From: Clarkia xantiana subsp. parviflora
Lineage: Eukaryota > Streptophyta > Magnoliopsida > Myrtales > Onagraceae
Reading direction: 5' to 3'
DNA length: 64,000 bases
Assembly (NCBI GenBank): GCA_036873135.1
Contig: JAPTYO010000009.1
Coordinates: forward strand, 30,339,756 to 30,403,755
Below are positions 1 through 10,093 of this stretch, in pieces. Both the position numbers and the translations under genes were made by a program. The notes beneath the pieces were generated by a model. The model had not been told where the DNA came from, made no database searches, and saw only the letters and a program-made list of their open reading frames with translations. Each line of letters opens with the position of its first letter. Positions within the stretch are counted from its first letter, which is position 1.

Positions 1-2
1 AG

Positions 3-602
3 CAAGAAGATGCGGTCATCCAATTCTCCAGGGAAGACTTAAAGCATATCGTTTACCCTCACGATGATGCTTTAGTCATAACCATGGACATTGATGGATA
101 CGATGTAAAAAGAATCCTTGTCGATGGTGGAAGCTCTGCTGACATTCTACATGTCAAAGTCCTAGAGCAACTGGGAAGATCTGTCAAAGACTTGACCCCA
201 GGAACCTTCTCGCTAGTCAGCTTCGCCGGAGCAGCTACGCAACCCCTGGGTACAATCACGCTTCCTGTCATCCTTGGCCAGGGGTGGAGAGCATTTCATG
301 TCAACGTCACTTTCGTTGTTGTAGAGTCTCTCGGGGCCTACAACGGAATCTTGGGACGAACAACGATCAACCCCTATGTGATCGTGCCCTCCACTGTCCA
401 CCAAAAGATGAAGTTCCCTACGGAACATGGAATTGGAGAAGTGCTAGGCGACCAGATAACCGCAAGACGTTGTTACGTCAATGCCTTGAGAGCAAAACAC
501 CAATTTCAAGTGGCAATGATAAATTCCTTCAAGCGGCAGAAAGTTGTTGATGAAAGAAAGAAGCAAGTGGTGGAACAAGCTGTTACAGTTTGGAACCCAT
601 AA
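3..602 (+). CDS. Ty3/gypsy retropepsin (protease) domain, partial polyprotein
   Basis: The frame is open from the left window edge to the stop at 600-602, so the true start lies upstream. The methionine at 84 is internal. The sequence shows the plant Tat-type protease core: [10 protein letters not shown] around 120-150 holds the catalytic Asp as D-G-G-S, followed by [14 protein letters not shown] (about 333-375) and a closing block [15 protein letters not shown]. In autonomous relatives RT follows this block. Here the frame stops and gag-like sequence follows. The product would be part of the gag-pro polyprotein that processes retrotransposon particles in the cytoplasm. The reading frame is intact over about 200 codons, unlike the protease of element 2, which is frameshifted. 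Confidence 0.8.
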   Translation, partial: QEDAVIQFSREDLKHIVYPHDDALVITMDIDGYDVKRILVDGGSSADILHVKVLEQLGRSVKDLTPGTFSLVSFAGAATQPLGTITLPVILGQGWRAFHVNVTFVVVESLGAYNGILGRTTINPYVIVPSTVHQKMKFPTEHGIGEVLGDQITARRCYVNALRAKHQFQVAMINSFKRQKVVDERKKQVVEQAVTVWNP

Positions 603-1220
603 GAAAGCATCCAGTATTCGCCATGGCACCATATTTGGCTCGTCAAGCAGGGAGAAGGCGAGCCAATCATGGAATACTTCATCAGATTCGCTTCTAACAC
701 CTCCTCGGCGAAAGCAACAAGAGAAGAGGTGATAAGCGTGTTCTATGCAAACATGAACGCCAGATCTTTCCTTCTCTTTGGACAAACTCATGGATGGCGA
801 ACAACAAAAACCATGGCAGATCTAAAGGATAAGCTTGAGACAGCAATCTTATGCGAACAAGAACTGGGGGGGGGGGGGGGGGGGGTACACCCCTCAGTTA
901 GGACAAAGGAGTTCGAGCGAAAACAAACAAACAGGAAGACGCAAGCATCAATATCGACAATATCTTCACACCGCTAAACACGGTTGCTGAAGAAATTTAC
1001 GTCAACCTACTTGAAAACAAGCTCCCAAGTCCACTTATTCCGAAGACAGCTTTCTTGGGCAACAACATCAGAGAATGGTGCAAGTACCACAAAACTTGGG
1101 GGCACAACACAAACATGTGTCTACCATTAAGGTGGGAGATTGAAGAATGCATCACGCTAGGTGCATTAAGGCGATTTGTTGCAACCGACTCCGCGACATC
1201 GTCATCAAACCAGCCATAAT
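603..1220 (+). pseudogene. Second gag-like segment (gag2) downstream of protease
   Basis: In one frame from about 651 the translation GEPIMEYFIRFAS followed by TMADLKDKLETAILCEQEL resembles the C-terminal half of a plant gypsy gag domain. After a run of 20 G residues the frame changes, and near 1072-1180 a zinc-knuckle-like block WCKYHKTWGHNTNMC appears, with the usual downstream EIEE..LGALRRFV motif. The same two blocks in the same order follow the protease in element 2 (14168-14705). Frames are broken at least twice, so it is not translated as one protein now. The alternative, that this is a separate truncated gag from another insertion, is weakened by the matching arrangement in element 2. 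Confidence 0.6.
866..885 (+). repeat. G20 homopolymer
   Basis: Twenty consecutive G residues lie inside the gag2 segment and coincide with a frame change. Such a run is prone to slippage in vivo and to length error in sequencing, so the exact number is uncertain. Confidence 0.9.
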
Positions 1221-1987
1221 GAAACGGGAGAAACAACTATCTATTAGATTACTTTGCGCACTCCTAGTATTTCTAGTATAATCAATGTAAATACGCGCAA
1301 GTATCTAATAAAGGCAATCTACATTTGTAGGTACACATCTATCTCTTGCACGCTATTTTTTGGATTAAACGCGAAGCAACTAAACTACGCGCTTATTATC
1401 TACATCAATAATCCAAGATATTATGCCATGTGCAAGCAAAACCTATCACGCGTTATGACAACGTTTATCTTCGACAACAAATTACTCATATTGATGATCA
1501 CATCAAAAGGTATCGTCATAGAATCAAAAACTTGGAGTTAAGACCAAGACATTTCAAAGACAGCAAATACACATAATGGATGATATTTGCATATCTACAC
1601 CAACAAGGAGTTTATTTCTCCAATCATAAATTAGCACCTATCTCAAGAAGGTGCCGGCAACAAAAGGCCATTGCGCTATATTCACAGCCAACATATACGA
1701 CGCAAGGACAACTTGCGAATTATTTACAAAAAAGGAACTTATAGCAATTCTCTAATCAAAGTGACGACTATTCAAGAACCGTCATCTACAAGCAGTATCT
1801 TGGATTAACACCAAAACCTACTATCAAAGGTGGCATGTTGAGGTATCTTCTTTGAAAAGACAAATCCCATGTTTACTTCTAGAAAATGACATGCTGTGAC
1901 ATCTCTTATTAGAGGCAAATCCTCATGTTCATAGCCATTCCCTGGAGTCAGAACAGGATGGGCAAATACAATAACGGGGCTGATCAC
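1221..1987. other. Non-coding spacer of element 1
   Basis: No convincing coding region is visible on either strand. It ends with the palindromic block GGGGCTGATCACCCC at 1976-1990, which recurs as GGGCTGATCACCC at 15058-15070 in the matching place of element 2, just before that element's repeat array. Confidence 0.5.
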
Positions 1988-2345
1988 CCCATAAGTGGTG
2001 GATGTCCTCTGTTTAGACGACAATCCCATATTACGAATTCCTGGTAAGGGTTCACTCTTCATGGCGGATGTCCTCTGTTTAGACGACAATCCCATATTAC
2101 GAATTCCTGGTAAGGGTTCACTCTTCATGGCGGATGTCCTCTGTTTAGACGACAATCCTATACTTCGAATTCCTGGTAAGGGTTCACTCTTCATTGCGAA
2201 TGTCCTCTGTTTAGACGACAATCCCATATTACGAATTCCTGGTAAGGGTTCACTCTTCATGGAAAATGTCCTCTTGTTAGATGACAATCCCATATTACGA
2301 ATTCCTGGTTAGGGTTCACTCTATACGGCAGAAGTCCTCTTGCTA
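1988..2345 (+). repeat. 66 bp tandem array, about 5.3 copies
   Basis: The unit contains GACGACAATCCCATATTACG and a segment beginning GAATTCCTGGTAAGGG. Copies start roughly every 66 bp. The last one or two units are diverged (TGTTAGATGAC in place of TTTAGACGAC). Because 66 is divisible by three, the array is open in a frame on each strand, giving 22-residue repeats (DNPILRIPGKGSLF on the plus strand). I regard these frames as by-products. The array sits between gag2 and the antisense gene. Confidence 0.9.
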
Positions 2346-3152
2346 GATGACAATTCCGTACTATAAGTTTTCAAAATCGTGTTGCATGGTTCCTGGACGC
2401 AGAAAACATGCATCACATTTCATATTCTCAAAAAGTGTTACATGGTCCCTGGACGCAGGAATCATTTATCACAAATATTTTACCAAATATTTTGTCAAGT
2501 ATTTTATCAAATATTTTATGTATCAAACACCTTTCCAAACATTTTATCAAACAAGGATTTTAGGGTTCGCAAAACACTCTTTCGAAACCCAAAAAAGTTT
2601 TTCACGTATGCTTCCCCAACGCGGGTTGATACACGCTGGCAGGTGCGCACCCTGTTTAAAACTCATAATATTTACAAGTAGAGTCTTGTACAACGTCGCC
2701 TTAGAGTGGAACTAAGAGACGGTATAAACTAGTATCTTGCTCAAGCCAAGATAACACATTTCAAACATACTACTTGTTAAGTCGCTATACGCGAATCACT
2801 TGACAAGTTTCAACAGATATAGTGACAAGCTATGCAGGAAGACGTACAACATGCATAACGCGTCGTACAAACAATCCCGAATCAAAAGTGGCTATCGGTC
2901 ACGATTGCGGAGACTACGTTTACACTACTAGTCATCCACATTCAGTAAACTCAGTAAGTGATAACAGTATGAAATATTACTAACAAGTTATCATGCAAAC
3001 TGATGTGTATAAAACAGGTTCAAACGACGTAGTTCAAAGCGAACAAGTCACAAGCAACAATTAAAGAACAACTCCAACAAGTCTCTAAACATAGAAGCCG
3101 GGGGGCAAGCGGACTCATAAACGAGTTCAACATATCGAAAAGATGGCACAAA
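2346..3152. other. Spacer between repeat array and antisense gene
   Basis: Contains short degenerate repeats, a twice-repeated GG(T/T)(C)CCTGGACGCAG-type block near 2391 and 2446, and several TATTTTATCAAA-like words near 2480-2540. No protein-coding signal recognised. The 3' end of the antisense gene's transcript probably falls here. Confidence 0.4.
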
Positions 3153-5514
3153 TCAAAGGATTCCGTCATCCCTGACAGGGCTGGGCGGAACAGGCAGAAG
3201 TTGCACATTAGTGCCACCACCGTCTTCTCCAAACAAAAATGCAAACTGAGACGTTGCAGTATCTAAGCGACGGAGCTCGGCAACTTGCCCAACAACAGAC
3301 TCCGCGTACGGCCCTAACTTGTCAAAAGGAAAGCCAGGGGCAAGAATGCTCACTCTACGAATGAAGTCCTCAGCAAACTCGCTGAGCATAGGAGCGGCCT
3401 TCGCCGTGGCAGCAGCAGTAACTGCACTATCAAATCCAGGAGTAGAAGGGAACTTGCTAAGTCCCTCCTCAATGCCAGCCTTCATCTCTTCCTCGCGAAC
3501 TTTCTGACAGGCAACCTTGTGCTTGCCCGCATTATCAGAAATTGCCTTCTCAATGGCAGCGTTCTCAGATTCAAGCTGAACAAGGCTGGCATGATCAGAA
3601 TCATAACGAGCATCAAAATCCGTCTTCTTCAACGAAAGACGGCGCACTTCGTCCTTAGCTTCTTCAAGCTCCTTGGACAAAGTGGCAGCTTTGTCAGCAA
3701 TGGCACGCCTCTCCTGGACAAGCTCCAACATGAAGGAGGCCATGTGCACCATATCAGAAACAACCTGAAAATAAGGAGACAATAAGCATACATGATCGGG
3801 AACAACGAACATAGCAAAGTGAAAAAAGATATTCACTGGAGTGAATCCAGACAGCGATCTCTCAACAAAACTTCGTGCCTCCTCGTCACTCGAGGGCCGA
3901 ACAACTCGATCACCAGGAGGAATGGATCGATGAAGAACACGCACGCCAACTTCAGGCATGCTCAACTGAGAGTTCTTGGGAAAAGTAAGATCTCTTGCCA
4001 CGTATGGTATCCACTTACCATCTGAAATGTCACCATCCAAAGGACGAAGCAAATCCGCACGTCCAAGTGGCGGGATCACTACATGCAAACCAAGCAGCAT
4101 TATGCAAAAGCCAAAAACAAAGCGCACAAAGGCACATAATCAAGTGTCCAGCTTATACCAGAAAGAAGAGAACGTTCCACCTCGGACCGCTCCTTCGAGC
4201 GGGGGGCAGACAACGCATCCTCGCAACCGTCAACCTCCTTCCCTTTATGACAGGAAGGAGTAGGAACAGTCACAGTAGCCTTCGGACGCTTTGAACTGCT
4301 CGAAGATCGCGCCCCAGTGGTGGACTGTTTGGAAGAGTCAGGAACAGCAACAACGCGGTCAGTAACAAGCGTCGTACGTCCTGCAAGTAACATGCAAAGT
4401 TACAACCCAACCAAGAAAATACATAAGGAAGATTGTTCTTTTAAAACCATCTACCTTTTCCGCGTCCAGAAGCCGCTGATGCTCCAGATGCAAGTGGGGG
4501 AACAATCCTTCCACTAGAAGCAATCTTGCGAGCGGTCGCCATCTGCAAAGACAAGCTTTTTTCGTCAAACCAACCTACAGTGCAACACGGTAAAAGTTAT
4601 AAAAATGATCAACATACCGAAGCTGCAGAAGGGAGCACATGGATCCCAGCATCAATCAATTCCTGATCGGATGCACGCAATGAGCAAGTAAAGCCGCGCG
4701 ATTGTTGACAGTGATATATCTGTCTTATCACTTCCTTATCCGACAAGGAGAGTTCCCGAAAAGCAGGCGCGGGATCAAATTTCCGAACATACTCGACATC
4801 CCAAGTCGTCCCCGCGTCATGAGCAAAAAAGTAATGATGCCTCCAATAGTCGGCAGACCGATCCGCGGTAGCAACTAACCTTTAACTAGGATCCCACTTG
4901 GCTTCCCCAAGACCAAGTTCCTCAAAACCATCGCTCTGCAAGTTCGGCCAACGAACTTTCACACTGCACAATCCCGCTGAGTCCGAACTCTTAAGTTGGT
5001 AGAAGCGGCGAAAGAGTGTGCGGGAGTAACGCCAGGAGTGCTTGTGAAGCAGCACTCTGAAACAAGTCCATACTCGAATCCCGTTGGGTGCAAGATCTAA
5101 AGGGCAAATCCCATAACCGCTACAGAGCTCAACCAAGTCAGAGTAGTAGGGAAACCGCAAACCCTCTCTAACGTGAGAAGTGTACACGACGGATAAATCT
5201 GCAGGCGGAGGAGTAGCTTCTCCTAAACTGCTATCAGGGAGTATCTCAAAGGGATAAAAAGCTTCGGTACAAGCGTCGAGTCCGGAAGCACTCGCATACA
5301 AGGTGAACAGGGATCTATCCAAGCGTTTAGTATAATACCTAACCAACACCTCAGCCTCTCCAGCAGGAGATGCCCCAACAAAAGGACCAGCAGCTACACC
5401 CTCATCGGTGTCTAAAACACTATCTACTGGCAAAGCCGGGTCTACTTCCAAGTCATCCTCTATATCAGAATTAAAGGGAGTCTGCGATAGAGGAGGGATA
5501 GACTTACTCATTGC
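3153..5514 (-). pseudogene. Antisense additional ORF of Tat-like element (PF04195-like N-terminus, coiled-coil C-terminus)
   Basis: Read right to left, the proposed exons are 5514-4618, 4542-4455, 4380-4159, 4078-3837 and 3764-3153, each bounded by GT/AG sites I can see. The first exon starts MSKSIPPL, is acidic, then shows REGLRFPYYSDLVELCSGYG followed by DLAPNGIRVWTCFRVL, which resembles the plant 'putative gypsy type transposon' domain PF04195. A stop at about 4882 with continuation in another frame suggests a frameshift. Exons 2 and 3 are Ser-rich and basic. The last exon encodes a long coiled coil (LVQERRAIADKAATLSKELE and onward). Function unknown; this class is known as an extra antisense gene in some plant Ty3/gypsy elements. 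The exon model is my inference. Element 2 carries a decayed homologue (16853-19407). Confidence 0.6.
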
Positions 5515-5587
5515 AACAACTTGGCCAAAAGGAAGGAAGCTCCGTAAGAAGTTACTACGACCCCACAATCTGCAAGAAGCAAGCAGA

Positions 5588-5663
5588 AGTCAACGCGCGT
5601 AGCAAGAGTCAACGCGCGTAGCGAAAGTCAACGCGCGTATCAAAAATCCACGCACATAGCAAA
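5588..5663 (-). promoter_or_regulatory. Four 19 bp repeats just upstream of the antisense gene
   Basis: Copies of AGTCAACGCGCGTAGCRAA begin at 5588, 5607 and 5626, with a diverged copy at 5645. They lie 75-150 bp upstream of the antisense ATG at 5514. Read on the minus strand each good copy holds a W-box core (TTGAC) beside a CGCG-type core (ACGCGC). A regulatory role is inferred from position and content only. Confidence 0.45.
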
Positions 5664-7091
5664 GTCGGTACGTACAATAAAAGGGACTAACGTCTTAAGA
5701 GGCTATCATGCAAACGGTGGGATTAACGCGACGAACCGCAAGGATCAAACGCGGCAACACTTAAAGAAAATACTTCTCTAAGGCGTCAAAACAACAAGTG
5801 ATTATGCCTAAAGTCATTGATAATCCCCGTCAACCGAAAAACCCGCCAAAGGAAAAAAATTACGCATACCGACCAAAATCTTCTACACAAAGACACGGGG
5901 GCACTATGTCCAAACGGGGAATTTTACCTCAACTATCCACGGAAGTGAAAAAAAACGTCTAAGTTATAAACTAACGGCGATAATAACGGCAACCATTCAG
6001 CAATCACTCGACATACAAGCATCAACAAGCAGTTCCATACGTCAACGACGAAAAATAGCTCAAACGAACAACAATACGACGACATTCGAAATCAAGTCGA
6101 AGCTGTCCTGTAAAATCGAGTTTCCAAATTACCTCAAAACGTGACGAAAAGTATCACAATGGACTCCCCTCGTCGAGACGATTCCGGAAAGGTAAGGACC
6201 GCGACGAACCGAGGCCGGGAAGGCGGCGCATTTGTCACACGCGCCGGCGAAGTTGAAACTCACGCGGTGGCGCGTGAGGGCGCGTCCGGCGTCTCCTGGC
6301 AATTCCGAAGGTGGCGCTGGAATCCTCGTGACAATCTGAGTCGAATGGTGGTGTCAATTTCTAAAAACAAGTCAAGGGTCGAACACAAAACTGTCGAGAT
6401 ATGCCTAAGCTCTACGACGGGGAAGAAACTATGAACACACAAACAATTTCGGGAAATGAAGAAGGAATTACCTGCAAAGAAGATGGAATGATGAATTCTT
6501 AAGGTGCTGGAAGGATAGTTGGGGATGTGTGTAATTACAAATCCCAAGAGATGCTTTGTTGATAAGGATTAAAGGATTAACTTATCTACACTCACGCCTA
6601 AACACCTATGGTATACTCCACCCTCTCTTCTAAAATATCTACTCCTACGCATATCTTGATATTGCACGTATCAAACCCGTCACTCTACGCGTATGATTCC
6701 ATATCGCATGATTCATGATCTGATAATCGCTTAGTTGTTTAGAAACGTACGGTTTATATGCCTTGCATTGCATAATTACAATCTTGCCATGACCATTACT
6801 TGTGCATGCGTATTGATAAAGGCATGTTCGCATGTTGTATTACTAGTTGTTTATGTTTCTAACAATAACCATACTTGCACGCTACGTATGCGCATTCCCT
6901 ATTGTATTAACCGTGATGACAGGAAACAAAGTCATTCGGTCGGAAAATCAAAGGACGGACGGAACCAAGATGTCTACGTCCGACCAACGATCAAAACCAA
7001 AAGGTTAGCGTCAAACTCAAATTGGACACGTATCCTAACTTAAAAATAGAGTCAAGAAAGGTTCTAAACCGTTACTTGACTCGGGGGCAAG
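5664..7091. other. 3' non-coding region of element 1 and upstream region of the antisense gene
   Basis: No coding region recognised. 6140-6440 is GC-rich and could hold the antisense gene's transcription start. The stretch ends in AATAGAGTCAAGAAAGG followed by a purine-rich tract, matching the sequence before the 3' LTR of element 2 at 25510-25557. That supports reading both LTRs as 3' LTRs. Confidence 0.45.
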
Positions 7092-7206
7092 TGATGGATA
7101 TATGTCCAATTCGGGTTCGTATTTATATTTCGGGCCTCGTAAACACGTCAAAATTACATCTCGGTTTGAAAACGTCTCCCAAAGGGTCAAAACGGTCCGG
7201 AACGCG

Positions 7207-7336
7207 CGTCCGGACCGGACCTCCGGATTGCGCGAAGCAATCCGGAGGTCCGGATTGCATTGCAACCCGGACGTCCGGGTTGCATGCAATCCGGACCTCG
7301 CCGAATTGCCCAAATTCGACGAGGTCCGGATTGCAT
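7207..7336. repeat. Array of perfect palindromes in U3 of LTR 1
   Basis: The pair CCGGACCTCCGGATTGC / GCAATCCGGAGGTCCGG forms a 17 bp inverted repeat with a 5 nt loop (about 7215-7253). GCAACCCGGACGTCCGGGTTGC would be the next one and spans 7262-7283 (22 bp, perfect; key core CCGGACGTCCGG). Then GCAATCCGGACCTCG pairs with CGAGGTCCGGATTGC across a 19 nt loop (about 7287-7335). The array lies about 150 bp upstream of the TATA box. Confidence 0.85.
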
Positions 7337-7484
7337 TACGGGTATCGTGCGATTGCCATTTCCGCGATTACCGTTACGTGTAGAGAAGTCAAGTTCGCGC
7401 ATTACCAATATGGATGACGGTTACCGCTTGCTTTTGAACCGTCATCAAACCGCTTTAAAACCGGGTCCGGTCCCCAAGAAAGCC

Positions 7485-7492
7485 TATAAATA
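7485..7492 (+). promoter_or_regulatory. TATA box of LTR 1
   Basis: TATAAATA followed by a leader rich in TCTCTC/TCTAGA, the usual arrangement of a plant LTR promoter. Transcription would begin about 30 bp downstream. Confidence 0.7.
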
Positions 7493-7685
7493 GGAGGCCT
7501 TGGCCACCCATTTTCACACATTCTCTCATTTGCCCAACTTTGGTATTTTGAGCTCTGACTTCTCTCTAGAAATATTCTCTCTCTAGAAATTACTCTTTTG
7601 CCCCTATAGTGACTTAAGCTTCGGAGAGGGCTCCGCTAGCACTACCCCCCCCCCCCTCTCCGTGCTAGCATTGGTCCTTCGTGCA

Positions 7686-7989
7686 GGAATTGCCGCCCAG
7701 ACATCCCGACTTGTGCACAGATCACCACCGCCTGAGACACAACCATACCGAGACACAGACTTTTACGGGAGTCAGCCGAACACTCGCCAGTGGCCCAAAC
7801 CTCTTCCCGTCGAAGGGTTACCGCCCAAAAACCCGCACAACCACGCGAACAGACGCGTCCTCACGGCTCAGTTCATCCAGGACGCAACAGGACCTGATTG
7901 TCATTGTTACTCTACTCCGTTTTGATCATGACTTCGTTGATTGAAACTGTTCATGCATTTGGAAAATTCGCCCCCTTGGTGATGTAACG
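7686..7989. other. Unassigned DNA between the gypsy LTR and the copia remnant
   Basis: GC-moderate sequence with no recognisable gene. It does not carry a primer-binding site directly after the LTR, consistent with the LTR at 7092-7685 being a 3' LTR. Confidence 0.35.
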
Positions 7990-10093
7990 TCTCATGTTCG
8001 ACCTCTGTACCATTTTATAATCAAGTTGTAAACAGGTATTTTCTAAGAGTAATAGACGTACTCTTGTCCTAAATACGTGTTTATTGCGCAAATTAATGTC
8101 GCATGGTGATATGATTTAACTCATTATCACCTTTCAGCTATAATGGCGACGTACCTTACCGATATCAATGGAACACCGTTTTACATTTATGTGAATCATC
8201 TTTCATCATCCCATAGGGAACCTTTGATAGAATGACTTCAACATTATGTAAATACAAAATGTGCTTCTTGAAGCGTCTTTTAAGTTGAATGCCTAGCCTG
8301 ACTTATCGTTCAAGGCTTATGGAAGAAAATCGTTTAACCGACTTCATCCTTCTTTGTTTGCTAACTTATTTCAGAGATTTTATCCCATCTCTGAACTGAG
8401 CGTTTTAGGTTTTCACCTTATGCGTCAGTTTATACTTTTACTAGGTCGTGGTAGCTTTCGAAGCCTCTACCGATGTAAATGTTATCAATAAGTTGTTTCC
8501 GGAGGAATGCAAACAAAAATTCAGCACATCGTTATTCAAACACTTCATTGTTAAATTCATTTTATGAAAAGGATGTGTTCCGTCTATCGAGGTCCACTTG
8601 CGCAAGGCGCAATTTACTCTAGGGTTTAAACCCTTGGTTAAATCGTTTCATTTATGAATTTAATTCAATTTAATCCAATCGGTTTCAAACATGATCATCA
8701 TTACAGTTTATTTCATTCAATGGAGTAATAAAGAAAGAGTTTTAATTAGTTAATTCCCAGAGCTACGCAACCGATGGATTTTAATGGCATGATCTAGTTC
8801 ATAGATTTATATGTAGGAGGAAATGTATGGATTTGCTTGATTCTGTCATTTATGATGTCATTCTCATTTTGGTTATTTACTTATTTCGGATCGATCCCGT
8901 TTTTAACCGAGTCGATTAACCTTGATAAGTAGAACACCTTTCAAAACGAAAGGTAACTACTTTTATTCAATGAAACCGAAGAAATGTATTCCAAATTCAT
9001 AAATTAAACAAATAGAAAAACCAACACTGAACAATAATGGGGTCTCAGATCTCAAACTCAAAGCAGTCATTAAGAAGTTTGATGGACTAGATGTCTTAAC
9101 CGAAATGTACACGAAGGTACTGATATCACAGTGAGTAAAGTACCGGATCATCGTTTAGACTTCTTTTTGCTGGGGGTTGCCAAGCATTTCAGCATACCAA
9201 TGAATCTTTCATCGAATGCCTCGGGCTCTTTTGGAAAATTTCCTTCATTCTTATCTGTTTCGAATAAGTCCATCGTCGTATTGATCGATTTGGTCAAACA
9301 AGTTAGGTCTTTCTCGTTAACAAACCATGAAAGAGGAAACATCCTCATTACCTTCTGAGCCCGAGTCCATACGTCTAACTCATCAGCGGGAACATGATAG
9401 GCTATTATGCAATCATCACTGCATAGAATACTGAAGTATTCCGCCATTAAGGCTCTAGCTTCGGCGACCTTAACCTTACCGAAGCGAAGGTATATGGCAC
9501 ACCAAAGATGCAATGCGCTTGGTTTTGTAAACTCTTCTTCTACTTCAGTTGTCAGCCGCGAGAGGATCAACTCTCGTGCATTTCGATCCTTCCTCAACAT
9601 TTTCTTGTTGTTGCTTTCATGTGGGTTTTTGTATTCGTCCAAGCTCAGCCTATGCGCCATCGGATTGACCTGATCGTCAAGATCCGCAGTGATTAGAAGA
9701 TCCATAACATTATCTCTCCATGCATCGTATTCCATAATCAGGGAGACAATAACATTTTGAGAAAGAATTGCATACATCAAATATCTATTAAGATGGAATC
9801 CGAAAAATAATGATTCCTCAGTCATCTAAACCAACCGACCACCAGTAAACCAATGGAAGATGGCTGTGAAAGAGTTCACACTATCGTCGTCTTCTATTAA
9901 TAGATCAGTCTCTTAAAACGGTTTTAATCGCAAATTACCGGATCGGGAATTTTAAAATAAGCATACCTGATCTTGGCTTTCCCAAGGCCCTTTTTGTTTT
10001 GGAAAATCATTCCGATGAATTCACTCATGCATACATAATTCTACTATCCATGTAAATTATCATATGCCAGCAACATTCATCATACACACCACA
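7990..10093 (-). mobile_element. Copia remnant A, minus strand (gag plus spacer and part of leader)
   Basis: The span matches, in the same order and orientation, the better preserved copia B: 7990-8940 corresponds to about 35990-36760, the gag ORF at 9148-9825 to 37964-38499, and 9830-10090 to 38530-38880. Its upstream part (leader and LTR) is missing in this orientation. At 10094 the sequence switches abruptly to an LTR of the same family in the opposite orientation. Confidence 0.6.
9148..9825 (-). CDS. Copia gag-like protein (UBN2-type)
   Basis: A 225-codon open frame. Blocks near the N-terminus (EYDAWRDNVMDLLI) and in the middle (PSALHLWCAIYLRFGKVKVA, then AEARALMAEYFSIL) match copia gag/UBN2 spacing. 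The homologue in copia B reads VAQLWAALKLHFGSGKAADA. The protein would form the particle shell and bind the element's RNA in the cytoplasm. It ends in a basic PSKKKSKR. The frame is intact although the element around it is rearranged. No zinc knuckle is visible downstream. Confidence 0.55.
   Translation of the reverse strand: MTEESLFFGFHLNRYLMYAILSQNVIVSLIMEYDAWRDNVMDLLITADLDDQVNPMAHRLSLDEYKNPHESNNKKMLRKDRNARELILSRLTTEVEEEFTKPSALHLWCAIYLRFGKVKVAEARALMAEYFSILCSDDCIIAYHVPADELDVWTRAQKVMRMFPLSWFVNEKDLTCLTKSINTTMDLFETDKNEGNFPKEPEAFDERFIGMLKCLATPSKKKSKR

Larger units (their letters stand above)
1..7685 (+). mobile_element. Tat-like Ty3/gypsy element 1, non-autonomous, 5' truncated by window
   Basis: The parts in order are a retropepsin-like protease (3-602), a gag-like segment (603-1220), a 66 bp tandem array (1988-2345), an antisense multi-exon gene (3153-5514), a 3' untranslated stretch, a purine-rich tract ending CTCGGGGGCAAG, and a 3' LTR (7092-7685). 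I found no reverse transcriptase, RNase H or integrase motif on either strand, so the element would depend on enzymes from an autonomous relative. The left LTR lies outside the window. Element 2 (11746-26081) has the same order of parts, which argues against random nesting. Assignment to the Tat group rests on the gag/protease style, the antisense gene and the LTR style. Confidence 0.7.
7092..7685 (+). repeat. 3' LTR of Tat-like element 1
   Basis: Begins TGATGGATATATGTCC directly after the polypurine-like CTCGGGGGCAAG and ends CCTTCGTGCA. It has a TATA box at 7485-7492, then a pyrimidine-rich leader and the block CTTAAGCTTCGGAGAGGG, which recurs in the LTRs at 25558-26081 and 54014-54785 (minus strand). 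Near 7632-7670 an inverted pair GCTAGCAC/GTGCTAGC encloses a C12 run. About 594 bp. Confidence 0.75.

Noticed and set aside
1805..2312. Repeat-encoded proteins on both strands of the 66 bp array
   Set aside because: Both frames are open only because the period is a multiple of three. There is no start context, domain or conservation to support a protein.
1988..2345. CRISPR-like array
   Set aside because: Units are contiguous with no unique spacers, and the genome is a plant's.
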